A stretch of DNA of 64,000 nt from NCBI GenBank assembly GCA_903813345.2, contig CAIIXF020000012.1, forward strand, positions 7,835,615 to 7,899,614, in the 5' to 3' direction. Source of the DNA: Owenia fusiformis. Taxonomy: Eukaryota; Annelida; Polychaeta; Sabellida; Oweniidae. A program made the position numbers and the translations under genes. This document shows, in pieces, positions 11,690-21,385 of the stretch. A model generated the notes under the pieces. It searched no databases and was not told the origin of the DNA. It saw only the letters and a program-made list of their open reading frames with translations. Each line of letters begins with the position of its first letter. Within the stretch, counting starts at the first letter, position 1.

Positions 11690-12757
11690 CCAGGTCGTTC
11701 AATAAGTTCACGGAAAAATGCTCTCATTTCAAAGATTCTTGATATTTTCCCATAAATTTTTCACACAATGTGCAAAAAATACTTTCTGATTGATTCCTAA
11801 AATATCAGCATCTCAAATTTGATTGGTCAAAAATAAGGGTTACTATGGTAACTTGACTTTTGGGTAGGCGGGGCACTTTTTACGTCACACAATTTACCAT
11901 TACAAATATCTATCAATATGTGCAAATGAAGGATCCCTATCTTTTATTTGTTCTTATTTATATTACAAGTGTTCTGAGGGAAAATTGATGATCATTGTTA
12001 TCACGAACATTTCTGAAATCGTGCTAGTCAATGCTGTACCAGTGGACCAGAAAATCAACAAAGAGTATAGTATATGCTATGGAAAGTTGATTAAAACTTA
12101 ACCACCAGCCAAACTCTAAATTTTTCCATAGTAATAATGCAGCCGATCACACTGCTAATATTGTGCAAGAAACCATCTCAATTAATTGGCAAAATAGATG
12201 GCAAAGCTGCCCCAAGTTACATAATCTCCAGATGAGACAATCCTTGATTTTGCTGTTTTCACTAGGATGAAGGATCAGCAAAGAGGTGCACTTTATGGAA
12301 CAATGAAACAACTTTCGACTGCAGTCAAGATTGCCTTTTAAGCAAGTTTTTCAGATGGCTTCAGAGCACTGTATCGTCAATGGGCTGAATGCAAGCGACT
12401 GTGCATTAAACATGAGGGAGAATATTTCTGAAACCTTATGGGACAACAGTTGTAACTATTGCATTAAGTAATTTCATGTACAAGTAGAAAGCGGAGAAGA
12501 AATTCATGTGATATACTCATAAACTGCCTACTATTCTGTTGTTTTTCTAATGAATAATGTGACGTAAAAAGTGCCCCGCATACCCAAAAGTCAAGTTACC
12601 ATAGTAACCCTTATTTTTGACCAATCAAATAAGAGATGCTGATATTTTAATATTCAATCAGAAAGTATTTTTTATTCATTGTGTGAAAATTTCATGAGAA
12701 AATATCAAAAATCTTTGAAATGAGAGCATTTTTCCGTGAACTTATTGAACGACCTGG
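11690..12757 (+). mobile_element. Mariner-like element with 199-bp TIRs, decayed transposase
   Basis: Termini CCAGGTCGTTCAATAAGTTC (11690) and its reverse complement (ending 12757) are flanked by TA on both sides (11688-11689, 12758-12759), the mariner target duplication. The inverted arms are unusually long, 11690-11888 and 12559-12757, ending at TACGTCAC/GTGACGTA. The interior (about 12030-12430, plus strand, several frames) gives mariner-like pieces in order: VPVDQKINKEY; HSNNAADHTANIV, where the usual catalytic HDNA aspartate is lost; SPDxxxxDFAVF; then FRALYRQWAECKRLCIKHEG. The same family is represented at 43117-43810. Many stops and frameshifts; inactive. Confidence 0.85.
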
Positions 12758-12927
12758 TATATGTATGTATATTATAATAATATTTTTCTCTTAACATAAG
12801 TATAAACAAACAAGTTGGGATCTGGGCATCTCATGATTTGACTGTGACACTATCTTGCGTATGAAGTCGCGTTGTTTGCGACTTGTGAATGAAAGTTGAA
12901 TTCTCCTTCAAGGCAAATGAAAATCAG

Positions 12928-13232
12928 TAGCCCCATAATGTGGATGGTGCTATATTTGAAAGCACCATAATGTGGATGGTGCCGCATTAGTCTGAAAGCT
13001 CCATAATGTGGACGGTTCTTAGGTCTGTATAGCCCCATAATGTGAATGGTGCTTGGTTCGTAAAGCCCCATAATGTGAATGGTGCTGGAGTCTGGGAGCG
13101 CCATAATGTAGATGGCGATCGAGTCTGAAAGCCACATAATGTGAATGGTGCGTGAGCGATTGCGCCATAATGTGGATGGCTCACGCGTTTGAAGCGCCAT
13201 AATGTGGATGGTGCTAGAACAACTGGATTCCA
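12928..13232. repeat. 33-bp minisatellite with conserved 16-bp core
   Basis: A core CCATAATGTGGATGG recurs near 12932, 12965, 13001, 13035, 13068, 13101, 13134, 13165 and 13198, plus a degenerate copy around 13231. Spacing is 31-36 bp and the linkers vary more than the core. Two minus-strand frames stay open through the array (162 and 140 codons, with an xxIHIMxLxxP-like periodic peptide) because the period is a multiple of three and the core lacks stops; I regard these as by-products. It is not a CRISPR array: the context is eukaryotic, the core is short and degenerate, and there is no cas gene. Confidence 0.85.
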
Positions 13233-13385
13233 TAATGTAATGGAAGTGACGATTGCCATGAAGGAGATACAAAAGTATGTGATTGAATAACAATGCAAGA
13301 ACATATGAATTTGAACCTTGGAAATGGAACGAACGCAAGTAAGTGACACGGCCAAATCATGGTAGCATTGTGTGCTACAATGAGT

Positions 13386-13418
13386 TAACAATTCAAAAAT
13401 GCATATCAATCAATTATA
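13386..13418. repeat. 33-bp direct repeat bracketing an insertion (partner at 11633-11665)
   Basis: AACAATTCAAAAATGCATAT and the following bases to CAATTATA appear here and at 11633-11665. The homologous segment at 44805-46700 has only one copy (reverse complement around 46430-46465). The ~1.7 kb between the two copies is therefore extra DNA in copy A, inserted with, or followed by, duplication of this stretch. A 33-bp target duplication would be unusually long, so template switching or unequal exchange is an alternative. Confidence 0.6.
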
Positions 13419-14098
13419 TTGGGTGTCCCAAAAAAACGTCCTGCTTTTTGAGCTCTTATAACTCTGCAAGATATAAACCAATTTCTTTGAAATTTATTAG
13501 GGAGTAAGATAAGGATATTATCTATAAGCTATTAAATACTAAATTAATCAGATGTACATTATGTAAGTATCGCCAAATACAAGATAGCATAGCAAGAAAT
13601 GTAATATCGGAGGACAACTCAATTATTTCACCTTATAATGTAGATTGATGAGCATCGCCAAATGCAATTTTAAAGTCAAACAGCATAAGATAAAAAGTTG
13701 GTACAGCAAAAGATCGACAACTCACTTATATGTTAAAGGAAAAAGAAAAACAAGATGTTGCGATTTATATGATCATTATTCAGCCGCAGATGTCAAGAAG
13801 ATCATTTTCACTGATGAGAAGGACTTTTCTCTTGAAGTGCCCAAAATTCGTCAAAATGATCGGGTGTATGGAAAGCGTAAATGTCAAATTCAGCCATCAC
13901 GTCTTTACCATGAAACTTCACTTTTTTCAAAAATGGTTTATGCAGGAGTATCCTGAAAGGGGAAGACGGACATTTATTTCATTAATACTGACAAAGCCAA
14001 AGTCAACAGCTAAAGCTATATTAAGTTATCAGATGAAAATCTGCTATCTTGCAGAATTATAAGAGCTCAAAAAGCGGGATGTTTTTTGGGACACCCGA
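13419..14098 (+). mobile_element. Tc1/mariner (IS630)-type element, ~55-bp TIRs, internally deleted
   Basis: The ends begin TTGGGTGTCCCAAAAAAACG at 13419 and, inverted, TCGGGTGTCCCAAAAAACAT ending at 14098. The inverted arms continue through TTTTTGAGCTCTTATAA to TCTGCAAGA. TA flanks both ends (13417-13418, 14099-14100), and the empty site can be inferred from the related segment near 46420. At about 680 bp it is half the normal length. The interior keeps part of a DDE transposase. Confidence 0.82.
13645..14000 (+). pseudogene. Tc1/mariner-type transposase fragment
   Basis: An open frame of 103 codons contains KKIIFTDEKDFSLEV (about residues 51-65) followed by RQNDRVYGK and MVYAGVS, the central DDE-domain signature of IS630/Tc1/mariner transposases. 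The aspartate of FTDEK (residue 57) would be one of the catalytic acidic residues. A stop follows GVS, but the next bases still read in the style of the family (KGKTDIYFINTDKAKVN). The N-terminal DNA-binding region and the last catalytic residue are missing. Non-functional. Confidence 0.7.
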
Positions 14099-14399
14099 TA
14101 TATTTATCTGCTTCTTTGAGATCAATTGCTCATATACGGTTTGTTTTAAAGTGGCAGTAAAATACTGAATTTATTATTTCATATCACAGTGAGAAGCACA
14201 AAGAGCAACATTTGAAAACACATAAAATATAACAATTTCTAAAAAATTACTCTGGACTTTACATAACTGTTGATGAGCACATTCATATGTTCGTTATAAT
14301 AAGGGATTTTATGTGCTATCATCATCTTCTTCAGGTGACAACATTTCAGACATATCTTTTGGTTTAAAATGTCAAACGTCGTGCATTTCTTTTTGTTTT

Positions 14400-14505
14400 T
14401 ATACCCCTTGTGCCTACAACCCTACTCCCAACTGGGCATGAACAACGCCATCCAGTGATTGTATCAATACTATTACATACATCTGGATCTGGGTTGTACT
14501 AACTC
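14400..14505 (-). pseudogene. Remnant of transposon protein with SWIM-like CxC motif (copy A)
   Basis: Reverse-complement translation gives EYNPDPDVCNSIDTITGWRC followed by SCPVGSRVVGT, then the reading ends at a stop. GWxCxCxxGxRxVG is the start of a SWIM-like zinc motif that I associate with multicopy transposon-encoded proteins (GWYCxCKxGxRxxGxCxHxxxVxWYLGxARH). Here the CxH half is lost. The related, better-preserved version is at 48850-49016, and the inverted sister copy at 45990-46110. Confidence 0.4.
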
Positions 14506-15336
14506 CACCCATGTATAATGAAATTTAGAGGACACAAACCGATTACTGGGCTTTCACACAAATAAGCCATGTGTTTCATTTTTAACAATATTGGTATATT
14601 TCCCATCTCCTTGAAGATGGTCGTCAGTGTATCGTTTAGATTGTATGGCTTGATCTCAAGGGAGTCCACTACAATTTAGATGTAACCCTCTGTCTCCATA
14701 CAGGGGGCACTGGGAGATTGCAGTTCACTCGTACAGTTCCCTTTGCGTTGGGCATTTTATAAGCAAATGTCGTTTTCCCGCCTACTGATTGTGACTTGCA
14801 GTATCTAAGGATTTTCAAAATGGCTGACCTAATTTTATTTCATGCTGAAAATTGCAGAAAATTTCCATTTGTGCACAACGCCTGGTCCTTACCTAGATTT
14901 TTACATATCTCAAGAAGTACCTAAGAAGTACATTATTCCCTTACTATATATAACTTTGTTCGTAAGAACCGGGCGTCATATGAACAAAGCAAGCGTTTAT
15001 CATGACCTTCCTCTCTAAGTAGGTCAACACAATTGCAAACATAACTAATTCCTACTCAGTGACTATTGAAATATGACTATTTATGTGTACAAAATATTAA
15101 TCCAATGAGTGTTTAGAGTGACACAATCAAACAATGGGACATCTGCCAAGTTGGGTTTATACATTCTGGATACATTTTCTGAGACTGATAAAAAATTCAC
15201 AAAATATACTTATATCAGTAATCTTGAATGCTTTCTATTGATATTTCTTGAAAATATACATATTTATCTATAATTTGATCCTACATATTAAGAATATTAA
15301 CGACATTTCATTTTCCAAAAAAATTAAGTGACCCCA

Positions 15337-16111
15337 AAGTAGGGTTAATTCAACAGACAAATGCTCTTATACAATTTCATGGGGAAGCATTGGAATCTTC
15401 GGAATAATTATGAAAAAACGAGGATTTTAATTCGGTACAAAACCCAATATACCACGATATGGCTCCATATGTCCCCCTTAAAATTGAAAATGTTTTTACA
15501 TAGAAAGGCCATTGAAATAAAAAGATATGACCGCTTTTTACGCCATCTATCTGAATTTTGAACGATTTTCAATATATTTCAAACTCAAGACCACCATCAC
15601 AAAAAGTCAAATATTTGAAGTAAAACGAATCATTTCGTCCTACTTTTTCCAAAAATATATATACACAAGATAAACAAAATAAAATATAAAGTCTGTTCAT
15701 TTACACTGGCGATGTCACTGATAAATATTGATTTCAATCTACCATCAACTCGATTTTGAATTTAGATTTTTTTGTCTTCTACCTTTTCACCAGCGCCCTC
15801 TGTGGAGTAAACCCTAATAGGGTCATGGTTCAATGATTTTTGGGACAAAATGATATTTTTCTGAAAGAATGGAGTATCTCGAGATTGTTTGTGCAGTTTA
15901 AGAATGATATATTGGAAATTAAGCATTTAATGGGCAGTTAGTAAACCTTCGGGTGGTTTATATTTTGGCCAAATATTTGTCTTGCGAATTTAAGATTTTC
16001 ACATTTAAATGAAGACATTAATTGTGATCTATATTACTGAACCTCCAAAGAACCGAGGAAGCCTCTTTGTACTGATTACAATATTTGATTGGCAAACATC
16101 ACTGGCCCATA
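15337..16111. other. AT-rich intergenic DNA, nothing recognised
   Basis: A 66-codon open frame at 15361-15561 has no motif and is probably chance. No repeat structure noticed. Confidence 0.55.
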
Positions 16112-16530
16112 CTTAACCTTTTTTACTTTTTCAATTATGATCTCTGCACAAAATGATCTCATTAAGGGTTGTAATTGGACGATGAGGTAGCGGTAGCATC
16201 TTATATCGTCTGTGGTTCATTGGATGAGATGCTTACATCAACCTTTGGGAAGATGGTCTGCACTCAACTAATGTGATAAGTGTATTATATAATGTATAAA
16301 ATTGTATTTACATACTTAACCTTTCTTGAACTAACCTTTTTTACATTTTCAATTATGGTCTCTGCACAAAATGATCTCATTAAGGGTTGTAATTGGACGA
16401 TGAGGTAACGGTAGCATCTTATATCGTCTGTGGTTCATTAGATGAGATGCTTACATCGACCTTAGGGAAGATGGTTAGCACTCAACTAACGTGTAAAGTG
16501 TGTTTTATATATTGTATATATTTATATTCT
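16112..16530. repeat. Tandem duplication of ~200-bp unit with internal hairpin
   Basis: The unit starting CTTAACCTTTTTTACTTTTT at 16112 is repeated from 16331, period about 219 bp, roughly 90% alike by eye. Each copy holds a hairpin with arms AGCATCTTAT and ATGAGATGCT around a ~19-nt loop. The first arm is preceded by GATGAGGTA-CGGT. Downstream DNA ends in AATAAA (16615) followed by GATATACATACATCC, which resembles a processed 3' end or a retroelement tail. Confidence 0.75.
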
Positions 16531-16645
16531 ATGTTCATTTAACATTAATGTTATATCAGCATTATTTTCATTGTACACTGTATAAATGTAATGTAACTCC
16601 TTTTCATAAAGGGCAATAAAGATATACATACATCCACAATAGTCC
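16531..16645 (+). other. Possible polyadenylation region / retroelement 3' tail
   Basis: CTTTTCATAAAGGGCAATAAAGATATACATAC at about 16600-16631 carries an AATAAA signal and a short imperfect (ATAC) tail. Together with the duplicated unit upstream it could be the 3' end of a non-coding transcript or SINE/LINE. No coding sequence is linked to it. Confidence 0.25.
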
Positions 16646-18362
16646 ACGGTATGAAATCTCTAGGACGTCTAATAAAGAAGTTGGTAGCACACTATATTGC
16701 AGTGATATTTGACTTAACATTAACATACCTACATATGTTCTTTAATAATTTTTATTATAACCGTTTAATATACTTCCGGCTTTTAGGCTGTATTATGCCT
16801 GCCATTAACAGAGGTCAAAAATTTACCAAAAAATAAAATCCCAATTTTTCACAATTTGGAGTACACAATGCAACAGAAAATAATACAAAATGATTTTAAA
16901 TATATGATTTAGGTTTCTAAGCTATAAGTTTGAGGTCATTTTTTATCAATACCAAAAAATTAGTGTATCGACGTTTTGTATTGTTTCTCGGGTATTAATA
17001 AGATAAATGCTACACATGAGTCACTTTTATATTAGAATGACAATTGCTTAAATTATGCTAGTTTTTCACAAAATGGTCTCAAGAGATATGGGGTTTTATT
17101 CAGCGGTGAACATTATCAATAAAGGAGGGCCTATTGCCCTTCCTTGTCTAATTAGGACTACAGCTAAAATTATATTTCTCGTAGTTAGATATAGCTCAGT
17201 TGCTTATAAAACAACCATCAAGGCTTGGCCGAATTCATGAATAATTGAGAAAAATTGTTATCATTATCTTCCTAAAATTTGATTATCCAGCGGTAAGGTC
17301 AAAAAAGAAACAACCATCAAAAACTTGATGGTACCCAGCAGTAACGCCGAGGAAGAATTGTAAGGCGTTCAATTACATGTGACTCTAATTGATTATTAGA
17401 CATGCCCTCGGAATATATGAACATTACAATACCTCTGTAATATTTCATTAGATATAAATATTCCCTTGTTATTGTATTATTTTTTTTAAAACATGATCAA
17501 TAATTTGTTATTTGACCCCTTGCGATTATATGGAAAAATTCTGGTAATAAAAAATGGTAAGAAAACTAACGTATTCACAATCATAAATTACCTTAATATT
17601 CCACACAATTTTGTTGAATCTGCTTGGTTCATATTTGCAAAATCAAACAAAATCTGAAAAATACACTTGGGTATTTACACTTATTAAACACCGACATCTA
17701 CAGTAAAATTATAGTATATTATTATATAATGATAATCTTATTTTTTGTTCGTATGCTTAGAATAACGGTAGGTGTCTTATAAAATGTATAAAAGTTCGAA
17801 TCAAAATATTTACGTTTTTTGACCCCATGAAAGAAAATTTCAACCCGAAAGACGGAAGTTTTTTCAGCAAATGGTATTTTAAAAGAATCAAGACATATGC
17901 ACCTCCATAAATATTGCTTCAAATGTTGCTGCGCTATAGTGTTCTACGGATCCTTCATATTCGGAAGTCATACCATGGACTATATATACCAGTTTTTGCT
18001 CAATGAAGATCTCTCTGCATCCACTGCACATGCTTGACTATATTACACTTTGAAACTTTGAATTACATTGTACATTATACACTTGGTAAAATAGTTAAAA
18101 TAATATAGAATAAAATGTTTAATATACTGCTAAATAAGTTGCATTAAGAGAGAATTGTAGGGAATATTTTTTCCTGTATAATAGGCAGTTATTTTTTTAT
18201 TATAGCGGAAAAAATATAATACATATTTCTAAGAATTATTTTTGATTTAATAATATTATTTGTGTATTATTTAAAGAGAACAACATATAATACCATATAA
18301 TATAGAATAATATTCCTGTCAGGAGCAAATAATATGTTGGCATTTGCAATCAAAAACCGATT
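16646..18362. other. AT-rich intergenic DNA, no gene recognised
   Basis: Only short, motif-free open frames. Rich in ATAATAT words around 18110-18330. One small hairpin (CATCAAaaaCTTGATG) lies near 17308. I see nothing else I can support. Confidence 0.55.
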
Positions 18363-20780
18363 ATACACTGTTATTTTCAAGCCGTTAATCCCTAATTATT
18401 CAATTCCTATGAAATGAGTTTCATTCATACTGATAATTAATCCATTTGTTAGGGTTAATGGATTAATCTCTACAGCTGATGGCTCTTACATGTAATTCCA
18501 CAAAAATAGTTTGCAAAATAAGTTTTTACATACGTATTTGATTATATAATGTTATGACTAGCATTGTGTTAAATTTTTGATTCAATCAATTAATTCATTG
18601 TAAATTTTTGAATTCTTAATTAATTGGTTTTCCTCACTATTCCATTGTTTCTCTGTCACATTAAGTTTATAGCAAACAACATTTAAATCGATCCCTTCTT
18701 ACACAGGTACAAACAACCACCTGTATTCACTTTGCCAACCGGAAAAACAGTCATGACACGGAACTGCTCAATATTCAATAAACACATTACGCATTTTATA
18801 CAGACCCTTAGCCAAGGACACCCCCCCCCCCTCCCCGTGGCCAACAATACTTTCAAAATCATGTAGTTTTTCACCATTCACATACATGTATTGACATTCC
18901 AGAGCAACAAGCTTTAATCCCTAATTATTCAATTTCCATGATTTGAGTTTTGTTCACACTGATAAATAATCTGTTTGTTAGAGTTAAGAGATTAATTTCT
19001 ACAGCACTTGATTCTAATTTCAACTGAAAAATAAATTGCAAATTTAGTTTTTCATATTTATTTGATTGTATAATGTCCCTTATGCTATGATTAACATTGT
19101 GTTAAAATTTGGATTTAATTCATCCATTTAACAGAAAGTTAATTTTTAATCAATGGGTTTCCTCACATTTTTACCCCATTGGGTTTCCTCACTATTTAAC
19201 TCAATGGTTTCTCTGTCAAATTAAGTTTACAACAAACAACACTAAAAGCCCCCTCTTACACAAACACCTTTAATCACTTCACAAACAACACAAAACATTT
19301 ATGACACGAAACTGCTATATATCAATACATTATGAATTTGGTATTGGTCCATGGCCAGGGAGGGGGGGGGGGTCGTTGGGTTCAAGTAAATCCCCTTCCC
19401 CTTGCCAAAATTCTTTCAAAATCCTACATTTTTTACCAATCTGAGCACTGTTAAGTGATTTGGGGCCAAAATTATCAATTGGGACCCCTTGGTTTGTTTT
19501 GAAAATTGATCCACTGGGCTAAAACTTATTACGAGCCTGTAATATATTGGATGTCCGGGTTGGATGTATTGCTCCGATTTCTTCTGGCAAATCACTGATA
19601 ATAAATTAGGAAATGTGCATTAGATTAACTGAAACAAGTGGTCCATGCTAAAACAAAATTAAAACTTGTATTCTCTCACATTTCACAATTCATGTGTTTT
19701 TTGTCATCCATATAATATCTGAGATATACATGTAAACCAGGGATATAAACAACGGATTAGTCCATGATGGAATACATTTGTTTCTACTATAATTGGACCG
19801 TTTCTTTTAATTAAAGCTGGTTTTATTAACCTTTCTTTGTTTTCCATTTCCAAATACATATTCAATATATTTAGTTGTTTGATAATGAAAATAAAGAAGC
19901 GGGGACATTTTACATTTATTCTTAATGTTTCATCTGACAAAGCGATGATTATGCTTTGAGCAAATTGGTGCATGGTAGAACAAACTGATGTAAATAACAT
20001 ATTGGCATACGGTACATGTATGTCAGAGCAATATGATAAGTAAAACTTTAATCCCCAATTATTCAATTTCTTTAATATGAGTTTTGCTAACACTGATGCT
20101 AATCTGTTTGTTAGAGGCAATGGATTAATTTCCTACAGCCAACAGTTCTAAGTTTCACAAAAAATAATTCAAAAATTCAGTTTTTCATTGATTGTATAAT
20201 GTCCCTAATGTTATGATTTACATTGTGTTAAAATTTGGATTAAATTGATTGACTCAACGGAAAGTTGATTTTTAATCAATGGATTTCCTCACATTTTCAC
20301 TCCATTGTTTGTCAGCCATATTAAGTTTAAAAAGCTAAAAACATTACGCATTTAATACAGGCCTGTACCTAACGAATAACGATCCCCTCCCCTTGGCCAA
20401 CAATTCTTTCAAAATCATGCAGATTTTCATCATTCACATTCATATATTGAATTCAGAGCAATATAAGTAATACTTTAATCCATAAGTTTTTAAAATTTCT
20501 ATGAGATGAGTTTTGTTCACTGATAAATCTGTTTGTGAGAGTTAATCCGTTTGTTGGAGTTAATGGATTAATATCTAGAGCCGATTGTTCTAATTTCCAC
20601 AAAAAAAAAAATTTGCAAATTAAATTATTCATATTCGTTTTATTGTATAGAATCCCTCTATCTATGATTAACATTGTGTTAAAATTTGGATTGAATCGAT
20701 TAACTCATTGGAAAGTTAATTTTTTGATTTTTGATTGATGACTTTTTCACACTTTTACTCCATTGTTAACATTAATTTCA
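18363..20780. repeat. Four copies of a ~430-540 bp repeat
   Basis: Copies begin at AATCCCTAATTATTCAATT and variants near 18375, 18914, 20050 and 20478. Each continues through ATCTGTTTGTTAG..TTAATGGATTAAT, then TGTGTTAAAATTTGGATT, then TTTCCTCAC...TCCATTG. The longer copies end with a CCCC(T)CCCC run and GCCAACAATTCTTTCAAAATC. The first two are adjacent (spacing ~540 bp); a ~580-bp unique block (about 19455-20035) separates copies 2 and 3; copies 3 and 4 are ~430 bp apart. No coding potential recognised, and class unknown. The G or C homopolymers (18820-18832, 19362-19371) lie at the same place within copies 1 and 2. Confidence 0.7.
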
Positions 20781-21385
20781 ATCAAGTTAAATTTCTTTCT
20801 TCTAAACATTTATTTGTTAATATTTTTCAAATAGAAATATAACAATCAAAATAAAATAAGTGTGACATGTGTAAGTAATAGAGATGAGAAGGCCAGTAGA
20901 ACGGTTGATGCTATTAACCATGCCATGCTGTGCATTCTTTGTTTTGTTTGGTTAAGTAATTAACCAGATGGATTGTACATCAAGTTGGACGAGAATAATC
21001 GAGTATAATATTTTTTGGAACCCAAATAATACAATATAATTTGATATATTCTGCTAAGATTGGAAAATACTAGAAAATAATATTTTTTAGAATGGAAAAA
21101 ATTCTATATAAACTGCAATCATCAGTTTGGATTGATAAATATGACCAAATAATATTTTAGAAAGACAGAATAAATATAAATTGGCGCAAATAATTCCAAA
21201 AAATAATATTATACTGGGAATAAAACATCCTGCTACATTTTCTTATTGAGATAATCGGATTTGGTAAATGTTTATATGTACAAATAATATATTTGGATCT
21301 CACTTATTTCTAATTATATTATATTTATCTCTATATAATATAGTATATTATGCTGATTATATTTTTTTCCTTCATAATATAATAT
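20781..21385. other. AT-rich DNA with ATAATAT-type words, no gene
   Basis: Long runs of A/T including ATAATATTTTTTGG and TATATAATATAGTATATTA words. No repeats with clear period and no coding features. Confidence 0.55.

Larger units (their letters stand above)
11460..15336 (-). mobile_element. Old transposon-like segment, copy A, interrupted by insertions
   Basis: The pieces 11460-11670 and 14099-15336, read in reverse complement, match 44805-46700 in order (for example the ATGCATATCAATCAATTAT region, the SWIM-like remnant, and the end GATCCTACATAT...AAGTGACC near 15280-15320). In copy B the sequence is contiguous. In copy A about 2.4 kb is inserted: a mariner element, a minisatellite-bearing stretch and a Tc1/mariner-type element. 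A 33-bp direct repeat (11633-11665 and 13386-13418) brackets the first part of the insertion. It is shared between two inverted locations and carries a protein relic, so an ancient DNA transposon is likely; its own termini are not defined. Confidence 0.65.

Noticed and set aside
12928-13232. CRISPR array
   Set aside because: Core short and imperfect, eukaryotic context, no cas genes.
12850-13409. Two overlapping 140-162 codon frames with periodic IHIM-type peptide
   Set aside because: Both arise from the 33-bp minisatellite whose period is a multiple of three; two frames cannot both be genes and neither has a start context or domain.
16190-16280. C/D-box snoRNA in the duplicated unit (GATGA near 16180)
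   Set aside because: No proper C box (RTGATGA) and D box (CTGA) pair with terminal stem.
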